A DNA stretch of 64,000 nucleotides from Incurvaria masculella (lineage: Eukaryota; Arthropoda; Insecta; Lepidoptera; Incurvariidae): contig OX335642.1 of assembly GCA_946894095.1 (NCBI GenBank), positions 29,523,021 to 29,587,020 of the forward strand. The letters are read 5' to 3'. The position numbers and the translations under genes were made by a program. Below, piece by piece: positions 1-12,000 of this stretch (positions are counted from its first letter, which is position 1; the number at the start of each line of letters is the position of its first letter). The notes below the pieces were generated by a model. That model did no database searches, was not told where the DNA came from, and was given only the letters and a program-made list of their open reading frames with translations.

Positions 1-650
1 TTTTATCTAGACGAGGTGCATTTTTAATCGAGAGATATGAAGTAGGTATGATCACAATCAAGCGTTAATAACATGTTTTCCAATTACAAATCTGATGACT
101 TCAATTATCGCAGAATATGTCGATTCAAGCTTACTATGTACCTAACGCTTGAAATTCAAAGTAAAACTTCTTCTCCTCTCCCCCTCAATAATAAAAACCG
201 GAATGTTCAACCTTGAATTTCGAGCGTCAACATTCAACTCATAATAATAATGATGGGCAACGATGTAATTCTTGAGTAAAAAGAGTGAGCGTGTTAAAAA
301 ACTGAGATTAAAGTTTAGATATTCATAGATCTTTTAACGTTATTATGCAGGTAACTAAAACATTGAGATTAATAAGTATATTTTTAATTTTTCGTGAACA
401 GATAAGCGATTGATAAAATTAGTTGCATTATTTTTTGCAACAATTTTGAAAATTAGTTAACATGTAGTGGTTCAAATGTCATATGAAAAAGCACCTGGCC
501 GACTGGCATTGCTTTCACAGCCCCCGTAAAAGTTCGTAATCCCATTGGGGCATGATTGGGGCATGAATCCCATGGGGGCTGAGAATCTGGTGTTCTCCAT
601 ATGTCTAGACAAACAAACACGTACCTTATAGCGTTTAACCGTGTTCTAGA
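1..650. other. upstream region of the first JHEH gene
   Basis: This is AT-rich non-coding sequence with no supported exon. The last bases before the ATG at 651 read gtgttctag-a, a good splice acceptor directly abutting the start codon. A 5' untranslated exon may therefore lie further upstream, here or outside the window. A short direct repeat (ggggcatgat/ggggcatgaa) lies near 546-566. I see no clear TATA box tied to a start site. Confidence 0.4.
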
Positions 651-3600
651 ATGGTGAGGAAACTGCTCCTTGCCCTGATCGTGCTAGCGGCGGCGGCAGC
701 GATATACGTCGTGAGGAATTGTAGCTGCTGCAACCCCCCGAAGCCTCCCCACGTAGACCTCGAGCAATGGTGGGGGCCCAAGGAGCTCAAGGGCAAGCAG
801 GACACAAGCATCAGGAGCTTTAAAGTGGAGTTTAGTGAGCCGGTCAGTTTGATTTTGTAATCCTCCTTGGTTGTTTATGAGTAAGACGATAACACATTCT
901 TAGCGAAAATTATAAGTTACAGAAAAAAAAATACCTTCATTACGATATAATACATTTCATAAAATATGCAAACACACAAATCAGCTTTGAATTGACCCCT
1001 TATATTGGTCCGGAGAGATATCTTCTATCACAATTATCTGTCTATAATTTTACTAATAAACACATGGACTTACTAAATCGGATGTATAAGCAGAATCGTA
1101 AATAAATCCGTCGAATAGTTATCTGGCTGTTTATCTGAATATTGAAAAAAACCGACCAAGTGCGAGTCGGACTCGCACACGAAGGGTTCCGTAGCATCGT
1201 ACATGATTTAAAAAAAAAACATTTTTTGTATGGGAGCCTCCTTTAATTTTAATATTTTTTTATTTTACCTATTTGTTGTTATAGCGGCAAAATAAATACA
1301 CAATCTGTGAAAATTTCAGCTGCCTACCTATTACGGTTCGTGAGATACAGCCCTGTGACAGACGGACGGACGGACGGACGGACTTTGGGTACGGAACCCT
1401 AAAAATCAGCCTAATTCTAATTTATTTATGTTTTCGTGGAGTTCAAACTGAGATTGAAAGTACAAAGGTACATACATACCTATTTATATGTAGTTCAAAT
1501 GAAATATTATCTGTATATGTATATTAAACAAAATGTTTTTTTTTTACGATGAATGCACGCATATGAACGTATACGATAAAATATTTTTTATAGTGGCGCA
1601 AAACATCAACATTAAATTATTGAAATTACACAATCCTCCGGGTAAACGTTTTTGTCCATTAGGCTGGCCGTGGTCGGATTCGAAGTAATATAGGTCTTCT
1701 TTCTTAATTTTTAGGTGATTATTATTTGAAACGTGTTTGAAGCGTCCACAGAAAGTGTCTGAGGTTTCATTCCAGTGCAATAAAAAGGTGTAAAATAAAG
1801 AAGGTCCTGGCGTGTAATCTCAATCCCACGCATCGTATTGGGCTAATATCATGACAGTTAATATTACGTTTTAGCCATCCGTGTCCATTTTAATAGAAAA
1901 ATAGCCCAATCATATTCATGTACACGTGATTTATCTGTATCGTTTTTCTAAAAACAGTATGTTCCCATATTTTTAGTAGGTGCTGTTCTGAACGCATTGA
2001 TTGTGTTTCTATATTTCAATCACCTTTTAATCATACCTTCATTTAATGTTGATAACGAGATTAGTAGGATCTTAACTATGAATATTAAATTAACATATTG
2101 TAACTAGGCCATAACTAGATAATAATATATCAGAAGTGTCCACGTTTCAATTGCAGATGATAAAAGACCTCAGACAACGCCTCAGTCTCCGTCGCAAGTT
2201 TGTCCCCCCGCTAGAGGGCGTCGGTTTCCGCTACGGCTTCAACTCCGACTACATCGAGAAAGTCCTCACGTTCTGGCTCGACTCCTACAACTTCCAGCAG
2301 CGCGAGGCTTTCCTCAACAAATTCCCCCAGTTCAAGACTAACATCCAAGGTCTGGATATCCACTACATTCACGTGAAGCCTGTTGTTGCCAAAGGCGTAA
2401 AAGTAATCCCATTGCTCATGCTGCACGGCTGGCCAGGCTCAGTGAGGGAGTTCTATGAGATCATCCCACTGCTGACGTCGCCGAGGAAAGGGTACGACTT
2501 TGTGTTCGAAGTCATCGTACCCAGTCTACCAGGATATGGCTTTTCATCGGTTAGTATCTTGTGGTTACATATCCGAAATATTTGTCGTTAAATTAAAAAG
2601 TGAACGTTACTTAATACGAAAAAGTTATTTAAACAGCGGATTTTCATTAACAAAATGTAGCAAATTAAAAAAAAAAAACCTAAAATAAAAAAACATTTGG
2701 TTTCGAGTACCTAGCATCGATATTCGATTTCAGGGTACCCATCCGTTGACGGATGTCAATCTAGTTGATATTTCAGGTTGATATAATTAAAGACGAGCAA
2801 AAGTGTAAAGGCTGTAAACGATTGTCAAAAAAAAAAACAAAAAAAAAACATACATACCAATTGATAACCTCCTCCTTTTTTTGAAGTCGGTTAAAAATTG
2901 TACCGAAGTAGTTCCACCGTTAGATTTCATGTTATATTGATGAACACATCAAACTCGAAACGAGAAAAAAACCAGTGCAGCCAAAGGGTATCGAACTATC
3001 GTTTCTCAGGTCTACGTAAAAGAACAGCCTAAACAGCTAGGCCACGAATGCAACAAGTTAACGTAGATTTAATTGTATTAGGGCTGCTTCAGAATTTTGC
3101 CGTAGAATAAGAACGAAACTTGAAATTGGAGAAGTGCGATATCTGATCTCGGACCCCATATGCACTTTAAGAGCTTGCCACACCGCAGAATCACATAATG
3201 ATTTTCCAGAAAAGGTTGCTTGGAGTATACTTCAAACCGTAGTAATCGTACATATGTGTAATCGTATATAATGTAATATATTTTAATGCCATAGTGGCAC
3301 ATCAGATTATTTAAAAAGGCAGATTTTAAGACTTTTGTTATTCATATTTTGCTTATTGGCGTTTGTTTTGAAAAAAAATCTCAACAATTTAGTCTTCATG
3401 TATGTCATCAAATTTCTATGGAAAAAACCCAGTCGCGCGATTTCAAGACTATACTTCTCAAACACGTTTTATAATTGAATATGATGTGTCATATTCAATA
3501 CAACAAAACAACTTGGTAGGGACCTTTTTTAGACACTTAATTCAATGTTAATATATTAAAGTTGTCTCGAGTATTCTAGAAAATGTTTATTTCAAATTTT

Positions 3601-6167
3601 CAGGCTGCTGTTCGACCGGGATTGGGAGCTTTTGAGATTTCTGTCATCATGAAAAACCTAATGAATAGGTTGAACTTCAAGAAATATTACATTCAAGGTG
3701 GTGACTGGGGTGCAGTAATCGGCTCCATCCAATCCACTGTCTTCCCCAATGAAGTTCTCGGCTATCACTCAAATGCACTCATATCTATGTCGAAGTCTGT
3801 AACTATCAAAGATGTTTTGGGTTCATTCTATCCTCCTTTCGTGGTTGAGGATAAGTATGCTGATAGAATGTACCCATACTCTGACAGAATAAACTTCATA
3901 ATCGAAGAGACTGGATATGTGCATCTACAATCTACCAAACCTGATACTGTTGGTGAGTGTAACATGATTAAAAGTATCTTTAAAAAAGCTGAGGGATTTT
4001 TTCATGACCTATAAATTCAAGATTAAGGTGATTCTCAACGCTCGTTAGTTCTTCAACGGATTCCTATTAGACTATCAGAAAAGTTGAAAATATTATGTAT
4101 ACATCAACCTAATTTTACAAAAATGTTTTGTGAAATCTTCACACCTAGACGAATCTCTGAAATATAATATGATTTCCAAATCAATGATAGGAAAAATGTT
4201 TCTGTTGTGTTTACAATACCTTTTAGAAAATGTATCCCTGCGTTTGGTATCGGGAAGGATGCCAGGATTTGGCAGATATAAATATGAAAATATGTGTTTA
4301 TACAGTTTCGACTGTTACGCTTATTTATATATCGATTTAATCGCTGCCATCAACCAAGTTTATTTTTGTAAAAGTTATGTAAACAAAATTTAAAAAGCGA
4401 CAAAGGAATGTGCAAACTACATAACATAATATAATATATAGTAATTAGATATGTACTAAAATTTAATATTTGTACGGTATGGTGGGAGGAATATTTTATT
4501 AGTTTATTTTTATCAATAAATGCTTGCATAATATATTTTAAGAATTGCCGCTCATTGCACACAAAAGGATCAAAGATACATCAGAGATACAGGCGATACC
4601 GCCTAGTTTCGAACCGCATCCGAACATCATCATGTATCTTTCAAAAAGATCTACTTTGCATTTCTTGCATGCACAAAACCTTGTAATTGTGAAATGAATA
4701 AAAAAAAGTAATGTTATAAATGAAAACTGCCTACACAAAAAAACATTTCCAGGAGTTGCGCTGACGGACTCTCCCGCTGGTTTGGCCGCCTACATTTTGG
4801 AGAAATTTTCGACCTGGACCAACCCAAACTTCAGGAATGACGGCGACGGCAGCCTGACTAAGAAATACAAGTTGGTCGATTTGTTGGACAACATCATGAT
4901 CTACTGGTCGACCAACTCCATCACAACTTCCATGAGGCTATATTCGGAGACGATGAACAAGAGACACTACGGCTTAAACCTTGAAGAGTAAGTTATCCGT
5001 GTACTTCAATCACTTAAAATAAGAATGTGTTTTCTAGAAAATACTATAGAAACACTTGTATGCAAGTGAATAAGTCAGTCTGGTTAGAAATAAAAAAGGC
5101 CTGGATTTTGTCACAACAATGTTTTCAGGATGTTTCTTCGATGGATATACATAATTGAGATTATTGTTTCATAGTCGATCACAGGTTGCATTGATATAAA
5201 TGAACTATTTAAAATTTTAAAAACATATTAAATGAGAACAAAAAGAACAATTTAACGCTTAAAAAGATTTTACATTTCATAATAATAATATGCAATAAAT
5301 AATTATTATTTTAATATTAATATTATTATGAAAATATTAAAGAATAAAAAGAGTTTCTATTTCATGATCTTTGATAAAAATCATCCGTAGGAAACGTGCA
5401 ACGTAATGGAGATGACGACGTGTTGACATAATGATGCAGGCCAACCTGTATTTATTTTATTTATATGAGAGGTTCATGTTTCTTAATTTCCCTCTAGTAA
5501 TTAAGCATGCCTTCTTTTCGGCTTGATTTAAAATAGTCACTGCCGTTTTTAAGGAAAATTATTATGTATTGTCTTTTGTACGACAGGTACCCTAAATAAT
5601 TAAGTTATGAAAAATTGCCGAAAAACTATATACATTTATAATTAAAAACAAGGTTGGAAATGAAAGGTAGTAATAAATCGAGGGTAACTATTTAAATAAA
5701 CAAAAAAGTAAAAAAATGTGTCCGACAAAATCATTCATGTAGCTGAAATAATTTACTGAATTTTAACTTTTACTGCAGTCGGTGGATGTCAGATGTTGCT
5801 AATTAACACTGCGTTTGATGTTTAAGTTCATCCGGAATTATGGTCCTCGTTCTACGCATTTAAAAAAATGTAGAAGTATTTAATATTATCTCTGTTTCTA
5901 TGTTTTCTATTCTGATTGCTTCTGCCACTACTTTCCAGGATCCCGACCTCAGTGCCAACGTGGGGACTGAAGACAAGATACGAAGTGATGTACCAACCGG
6001 ACAGCTTCCTTCGCTCCAAGTACACCAACCTGCTGGGCTCCACCACGTTGGAGGACGGCGGCCACTTCGCGGCATTCGAGCTGCCGGCTGTGGTGGCTGA
6101 GGATGTGTTCCTTGCTGTGGGGAAGTTCATTGAGTTCCACAATAGTAATGTTAAGACTGAACTGTAA
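651..6167 (+). CDS. JHEH: juvenile hormone epoxide hydrolase, copy A (5 exons, intact)
   Basis: Coding exons are 651-842, 2157-2549, 3604-3952, 4753-4987 and 5939-6167, all with GT-AG introns. They total 1398 nt, giving 465 residues, the usual length of insect JHEH. Residues about 4-21 are a hydrophobic N-terminal anchor (KLLLALIVLAAAAAIYVV) that holds the enzyme on the ER. The alpha/beta-hydrolase features of microsomal epoxide hydrolases are present: oxyanion motif HGWPG at 154-158, nucleophile Asp229 in GGDWG, epoxide-polarising tyrosines Tyr300 (GYVHLQSTKP) and Tyr375, a likely acid Glu405, and catalytic His432 in GGHF. By family knowledge it opens the juvenile hormone epoxide to a diol, a hormone-clearing step. 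It faces the paralogue at 9008-14581 tail to tail. Intron 1 carries a microsatellite-bearing repeat. A splice acceptor abuts the ATG, suggesting a leader exon upstream. Confidence 0.95.
1145..1406 (+). repeat. GGAC-microsatellite element (MINE-like), copy 1
   Basis: It starts aaaccgaccaagtgcgag and ends gggtacggaaccctaaaaa, with a short GGAC tract before the end. It lies in intron 1 of JHEH copy A, in sense orientation. The internal block agcggaggcttagtaataggg is missing, so this copy is a deletion variant. The family resembles lepidopteran microsatellite-associated interspersed elements. That name is from memory. Confidence 0.8.
1797..1905 (+). repeat. SINE tail fragment
   Basis: The stretch from aaggtcctggcgtg to tagccatccgtgtccattt matches the tail of the 5S- and tRNA-headed SINEs seen elsewhere in the window (for example 27050-27372). 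The head and body are absent. Confidence 0.5.
2765..2897 (-). repeat. repeat ending in a GGAGGAGGTT / AACCGACTTC block
   Basis: It carries the terminal block aacctcctcc...gaagtcggttaaaa, which recurs at 32010-32133, 36607-36830, 41101-41505 and 45472-45600. It is AT-rich and A-tract-rich, non-coding, and lies in intron 2 of JHEH copy A. Confidence 0.55.
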
Positions 6168-6183
6168 TTTGTTTAATTGCACA

Positions 6184-6189
6184 ATTAAA
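6184..6189 (+). terminator. poly(A) signal variant of JHEH copy A
   Basis: ATTAAA lies 17 bases after the stop codon. The adjacent block taaatgttgatttt...ctgttttaag is also present after the stop of copy B (about 8965-9000, minus strand). The duplication therefore included the start of the 3' UTR. Confidence 0.45.
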
Positions 6190-6538
6190 TGTTGATTTTT
6201 ATACTGTTTTAAGCAATCATTTTAATACGTACTTTTTCCTTAATACGCCTTTTTCCCGGAGGGGTAGGTAGAGATGATAAAGCTCCATACGGTACGATCA
6301 CAGCATACCTCTTTCGCTTTATCTACAGACATACATCTATACATGCTCTACGATTACGGGTGCTACGAACCAGTTAATACCTGCTGCACCTGCAAGAATT
6401 AACCTAAAGATTTCTAAAACGTTTTCATATACACAGCTAAACTAGTTGCGGTAGTGGAGAAAATCGTTCCAGAAACTTGCTAAAAATGTTATGGAAATCT
6501 TTGGGAAATTACATCAAAACGGTTTAATCCGATGAAAG

Positions 6539-7030
6539 TACACTGAGAAAAATGAGGCCGAAGCATGATACTATCAGTGATTGTAAAGGGAATTGTGTTT
6601 AATCACAATTATCTACGTGCCACAGTGACTATGAAATGGTAATATTCTTACAATGCGGTTTTTTGTATTTACAATCATGAAATGGTAAAATCGGGAATTA
6701 CAATCCATAGAAACACAACCATAGAAGCGTGTAAGTATAATTTAAGATGGCAGAATTTAGTTAAAAATTACAATAAGTAGATAGTAATGGTAGTCTTCTG
6801 ATTGCTGTCCATGTAAATACTATGCAGATTGTTAGTTTAAATTACATTTTATTGATAGTAACAGTAATCTTCTGATTGCTGTCCATGTAAATACTATTTA
6901 GATTGTTAAATCGCAAATACATCTAGCAAAATGTACACTTAACAATTTTTTTTGCTGTCCATAAAGTCACTATCTTGAGTGTATCCCCAGTGCAGACTGA
7001 GTGTTAGGAGAACCATTTTTTTTCAGTGTA
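6539..7030. mobile_element. MITE with TACACTGAGAAAAA ends
   Basis: The left end tacactgagaaaaat and right end atttttttttcagtgta are inverted repeats of about 15 bp bounded by TA, as for Tc1/mariner-type MITEs. Inside, a unit of about 74 bp with ttctgattgctgtccatgta occurs twice (about 6793 and 6868). It sits in the gap between the two convergent JHEH genes and has no coding capacity. Confidence 0.65.
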
Positions 7031-7904
7031 GGCAGCCATCTGCATAGATTTCATGCAAAATTTAAACCTTCCAATCAGAGGAATTCCCGAAGGAATGAGG
7101 TGTCATGCGAGGACCTTTCCTTTATGAGCTACATTGAACTGGATGAAAAACACAGACAAATTTTCATTCGAACATATTTTCATCCCATGCTATGGTACCT
7201 ATCCAGGCGGGCTTAACCTAACCCGCTTATCTAGTAGGGGAATGGGACATACAGTTCTAATAGTAATTATAATAATAATAATCTAATCCGAGATGGGGGC
7301 GTTGGTGGCCTGGTTGTCTTAACCACCATCCATCGTTCGAAGCCTGGCTCACGTCGTCTGGGAGAGCGCCGGCCCCACGGCCTGCACCCACCTGCGTGCT
7401 TTAAGGAGGCCCCCTCGCCGCCGTTGGAGATTTCGTTTTGTTTACGTTTATGTATATGTAATGAATTTTATTTTATATAAAAATCATACTTACTTTTATT
7501 GTTTATGGTGCTGTCTCTACAACAAACACAAAAACAACAATCGTTGTTATTAATATGATGTCTGCCTACAGAGCCCATACGGTAAAAACAACTAAATAAG
7601 TAAATGAATAAATAAATAATGAAATAAATAAGAAAAACAGCTAATCTGGTTATATGTAGCTGAACGCCCCCTATTGTGTCCCGCGCCGCCGTCTCTATGC
7701 GGATCGGATGGCGCGAGCCGCGCCCCTGGAGCTGCAATGGGGTGCAGGGAGTGCAGGATCGGGAATCGGGAGCCGATCCTGAAACATAACATATATATCG
7801 TAAAAAGCAGTAATATTTCGGCATTCGCCGTTATCAAACTCACTTATTGCTTCCATATACAAAGGTTGCATGTGCAAGGGCGGATTTATTGCCTAAAGTA
7901 ATTG
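7031..7904. other. intergenic repeat remnants between the JHEH genes
   Basis: About 7075-7220 resembles the SINE body and tail (ggaattcccgaaggaatgagg, tacattgaactggatg). About 7290-7430 is GC-rich with a tRNA-like look (gttggtggcctggttgt and cgttcgaagcctgg), perhaps another SINE head. About 7670-7790 is a second GC-rich block of unknown origin. No gene is supported. Confidence 0.4.
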
Positions 7905-8036
7905 GAGTATCTCGCAATCGTGACGAAATGTACTTATCCAACTTAGAAAGAGAAAGAAAGTAGTGGATGAACGTTGCGGGGATTTGATCACAGACCTATT
8001 TTATGCGAGGCAAGTCCCCGCGTCACTAGGCTACGA
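7905..8036 (-). repeat. tRNA-headed SINE fragment
   Basis: Read on the minus strand, it has the head tcgtagcctagtgacgcg, a box-B-like atcaaatcccc, then the linker actactttctttctctttct and tttcgtcacgattgcgag. The same order occurs on + at 20496-20650, and the window ends (63981) inside another head. Confidence 0.7.
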
Positions 8037-8424
8037 GGCTACTTCTTTCATAGCAACGAAATAACTGGTCTCTTTCAAGCTAAGCCAAACATTGGTGGCT
8101 TCGTGATTGACACCATGCTGCGCAATTCCATTCGTCAAAAACTCGTCCTGCCATCCAAACATGAATATCTAACAGGAAAAATGCGTACCAACAAAAAAAA
8201 ATACGGATTTACTCAAACTCACCACAAAAATGGCGTATCCAGAATTTCCAAAAAATCTACTAATGGCCAGTTACACACAAGGAATGCGGGGAAAATGTTG
8301 AACTTTTCTTTTAATTTGTAAAAATAATCTACACATGATGGAATTTGATTGTTTTGTCATTGCTCGAAATGGAAAATAGTAAAATTTAAAATAACTTGTT
8401 GCATCAGATCTTGATGTTTTCCCC

Positions 8425-8530
8425 ATTTACCCCAAGAACTGGCAAGAAACTTGCCTGTATATTTTTAACGTCCACTTTACAAACGTATTTACCACTGCTT
8501 ACGGACATACGAGTATCTGGAACCTGTTTG
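8425..8530 (-). repeat. retroelement 3'-end relic
   Basis: It shares aagaactggcaagaaactt and ccactgcttacgga with the longer relic at 44080-44285. Related pieces lie at 43455-43570 and 60285-60420. It is non-coding here. From 8531 to 9007 I see only AT-rich sequence with A-rich simple repeats. Confidence 0.55.
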
Positions 8531-9007
8531 TGTTAATACATTATTTTAATTTCTTGTAACATGACAAGCTAGTATTTAATATTGATATGAAATTGGTATA
8601 CACTTGCAAACATCAACTACATCACACACAAACTTGCACCCGTCTGTGTGTGATTTGTACTCATTTAGATATTATCTCACACACGCTCATGGATACTTCG
8701 TGTAGACCTGTTATTGGCGTTACTCATAGACATAAGCTTTTTCTAAATGTATTTATTATTAGGTTGGTTTACCTTATTAAATAAATAAATAAAATAAATT
8801 GATGATAGTAGAAAAACAGAGGTAAAAACCAAAAAAATTATATAAATTCATATAAATCAATTCAGCTGTATGCAACACAAATGCGATGAAAGGTGGGCAG
8901 AGAGGCAATGAAACACCCTGTTATTTTTGAATTATTTTTTTATTATATTTGGTATTAACGTTATCTCTTAAAACAGCTTACGAGAAATCAACATTTAGTT
9001 ATCACAA

Positions 9008-12000
9008 CTATAGCTCAGTCTTGACATTACTGTTCTGGAACTCAATGAACTTCCCCACAGCAAGGAACACATCTTCAGCCACCACAGCCGGCAGCTCGAA
9101 TGCCGCGAAGTGGCCGCCGTCCTCCAACGTGGTGGAGCCCAGCAGGTTGGTGTACTTGGAGCGAAGGAAGTTGTCGGGTTGATAGGCCAGTTCGTACTTC
9201 GGCTTGAGGGCCCACGTTGGTACTGGGGTCGGGATGCTGGAAAGTAGTGGCAGAAAGGATCAGAATAGAAAAAATGGAAACTATGAAAATATTACATTTT
9301 GACATGAGCAATAATACTTATTTAATTAAAAAACTGCCGCGACAAAAAATTTACTGATAAGTCAAATACAAGTTTTTATGATTATATTTTTTTATTTTTT
9401 CTTTAATTTTGTATTAAAAAACCGGCCAAGTTAGAGTCGGACTCGCACAAGAAGGGTTCCGTACCATCGTACAAGATTTAACATAAAACATCACGTTTTT
9501 TGTATGGGACCCCCCTTTAATCTTTTTATTTTTTTAATGTTACCTATTTGTTGTTATAGCGACAAAATAAATACACAGTCTGTGAAAATTTCAGCTGCCT
9601 ACCTATTACGGTTCATGAGATACAGCCCTGTGACAGACGGACGGACGGACGGACGGACGGACGGACGGACGGACGGACGGACGGACGGACGGACGGACGG
9701 ACGGACGGACAGACGGACGGACGGACGGACAGCGGAGGCTTAGTAATAGGGTTCCGTTTTCACCCTTTGAGTACGGAACCCTAAAAAGCATAATACTACT
9801 GGAAAGATACTTCAATCCTTGATTGGAGTAAGTTGAGGTTAGGAAATAAATGTTATCACTGCAATATTATTGATTTCCTCCTACAGTAGTAAAACATGTT
9901 TATAACTTTTTAGGTTTATTTTACGTTTTAAATTTCTTAATTACATGCTATTTATTTTGTACTTCGTTCCGATTTTTAATATTCAAAAATATGTTTTGTG
10001 CAAAAACTTAATAATAACGGTTTTCTGTTAAAAATATAATTTATTTATAATTTTCTTTAAAAAACGGCAGTGCTAGTTTGCAATGTAGCGAAAAAAAAAG
10101 ACGTGCTTATTATTACAATAAAATTTAAAAAAGCTTGTAATGTATACAAATGAAAGAAAGAAAATATACAGGCTGGCCTGAACAATCAATTGTAATACGA
10201 TTCAATTTCCTTAAATATACTCGAAGTGAAGTCATCATAACTATACCATATATATCCATATCGGTTCAGACGTTTAGAAGTTATGGTGGAATTAAGATAT
10301 TTAAACATGTACATAGCCCTGAAAACATAATACTTCCTTTTCTTTGGTACGGCTTTTGTATTATGTATTTTTTTTTATGTTAATTCAATTAAAAAAACGT
10401 TTCCATAACAGAATAACATTTTACAGTGTTAAAAAAAATTACAACCACAATGTTTCTACACTGATTTTCTGGTTTGACACTCTTGAAATATGTATTTATT
10501 GAGAGATTATTTCATTACTCAAACAGTCATTTTCAAGCGTAAATCTTTAATGTTTCTATTTTTAAAAATATATTTAATTGCTTAATAGATATCAGAGGTA
10601 CGCGTGACTGATTATGACACAATTATCCCAGAGATATCAATTGAAAGAATATTCTGAAAACATTGTTGTGACATGAAACGTTTTGATTGAATTCTACTAC
10701 AAATCCGCCACCGTGGGTCTTTTTTAAACCTCAACAACCAAGGCTGATTTCTCAGCTAAGTTCATATAAGTTCTATGGCTCTTCCTAGAAATAGAGTTAA
10801 ATGTTCCGTTATTTTAAGACATTATAACTTACTCATCAAAGTTGAAGCCGTAATGCCTCTTATTCATCGACTCGGAATACAGCCTCATGGAAGTGGTGAT
10901 GGAGTTAGTCGACCAATAGATCATGATGTTGTCCAACAGATCGACCAACTTGAACTTTTTGGTCAGGCTGCCGTCGGCGTCACTCCGGAAGTCTGGGTTA
11001 GTCCAGGTCGAGAATTTCTCCAAGATGTAGGCGGCCAAACCGGAGGGAGAATCGGTGAGTGCAACTCCTGGAAATGGTACATTTTTTTCATGTAGGCAGT
11101 TTTAATTTGGACCAACGAATCCAGAATCTAATTCCCGAAATGTTAATCATTTTGATTGCATTATGATCTTAAATTATGTATGAATCATTCATATTAGATC
11201 TCTGTTATTTCGAGTTATTTAAAAAAATATTTGTACAACTTAAATGCGAGTTAACCCTAGTGTCTGATAACAAAAGAAATTTGGTGGTCACAGCGATTTC
11301 GTTGATATCTTAATCATAGCAGCCAAAATGTCTTTTCATACGATTAATAAGCAAACTCAACGGAAGCACTGTGACCATTAGAAAGTGAGCAACAAATTTG
11401 TTGACTCCCGTCAGCGAGTGTAGACGGACGGGAAAAGTAACAGAAACTTGTTTGTATGTTCCGTAAAAACGTCAAACTCCACACAACTCACACACTCTCA
11501 AACAGCTGTCAAAGTCAAACTCGGCCTTCCGATTTGTATGAAAACGCGGAGTCGACGTAAACGGCAACGTCAACGTATTTACGGCAACGTTGAGTAAGCT
11601 GTCAAATCAAACTCGGACTCGCAAATGTTAGTTCGCTTAACGCCCACAGCGCGCGCTCTTCAATATCTCCATACATTTGAAAACGCCAGTCGATCAGTTT
11701 GCCGTAAACGGTAATTTAGGTGACAACTGGGACTTCGGGTACAGTTAAGAATTCGCTTACTGCTAACTTTTTAGAGTTTCAAAGCCACGGTAGAACACGT
11801 AAAAACATCACAGGATGATATTTAGTGCAACAAACATTACATCGAATGTTTGTGCGCTCCGAATTCGTAAGCGAGCTAACTGCAGTTAGACGTTGACGTT
11901 AGACGTAGACCTGTGGCTACGCTGCCGCCGTACAACTGATTTTCTTTTTCTACCTTCGTCCGTCCATTCTCATTGACTCCAATCAGTAATCTTCTCATAA

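Noticed and set aside
2211..2426. Antisense frames within JHEH exon 2 (also 13287-13502 and 5852-6142)
   Set aside because: They mirror the GC-rich coding exons and have no independent support.
9504..9815. Frames coding TDGRTDGR or SVRPSVRP repeats
   Set aside because: They are translations of the (GGAC)n microsatellite. The same frames occur at other copies (33817, 41057, 23289) and break wherever the repeat ends.
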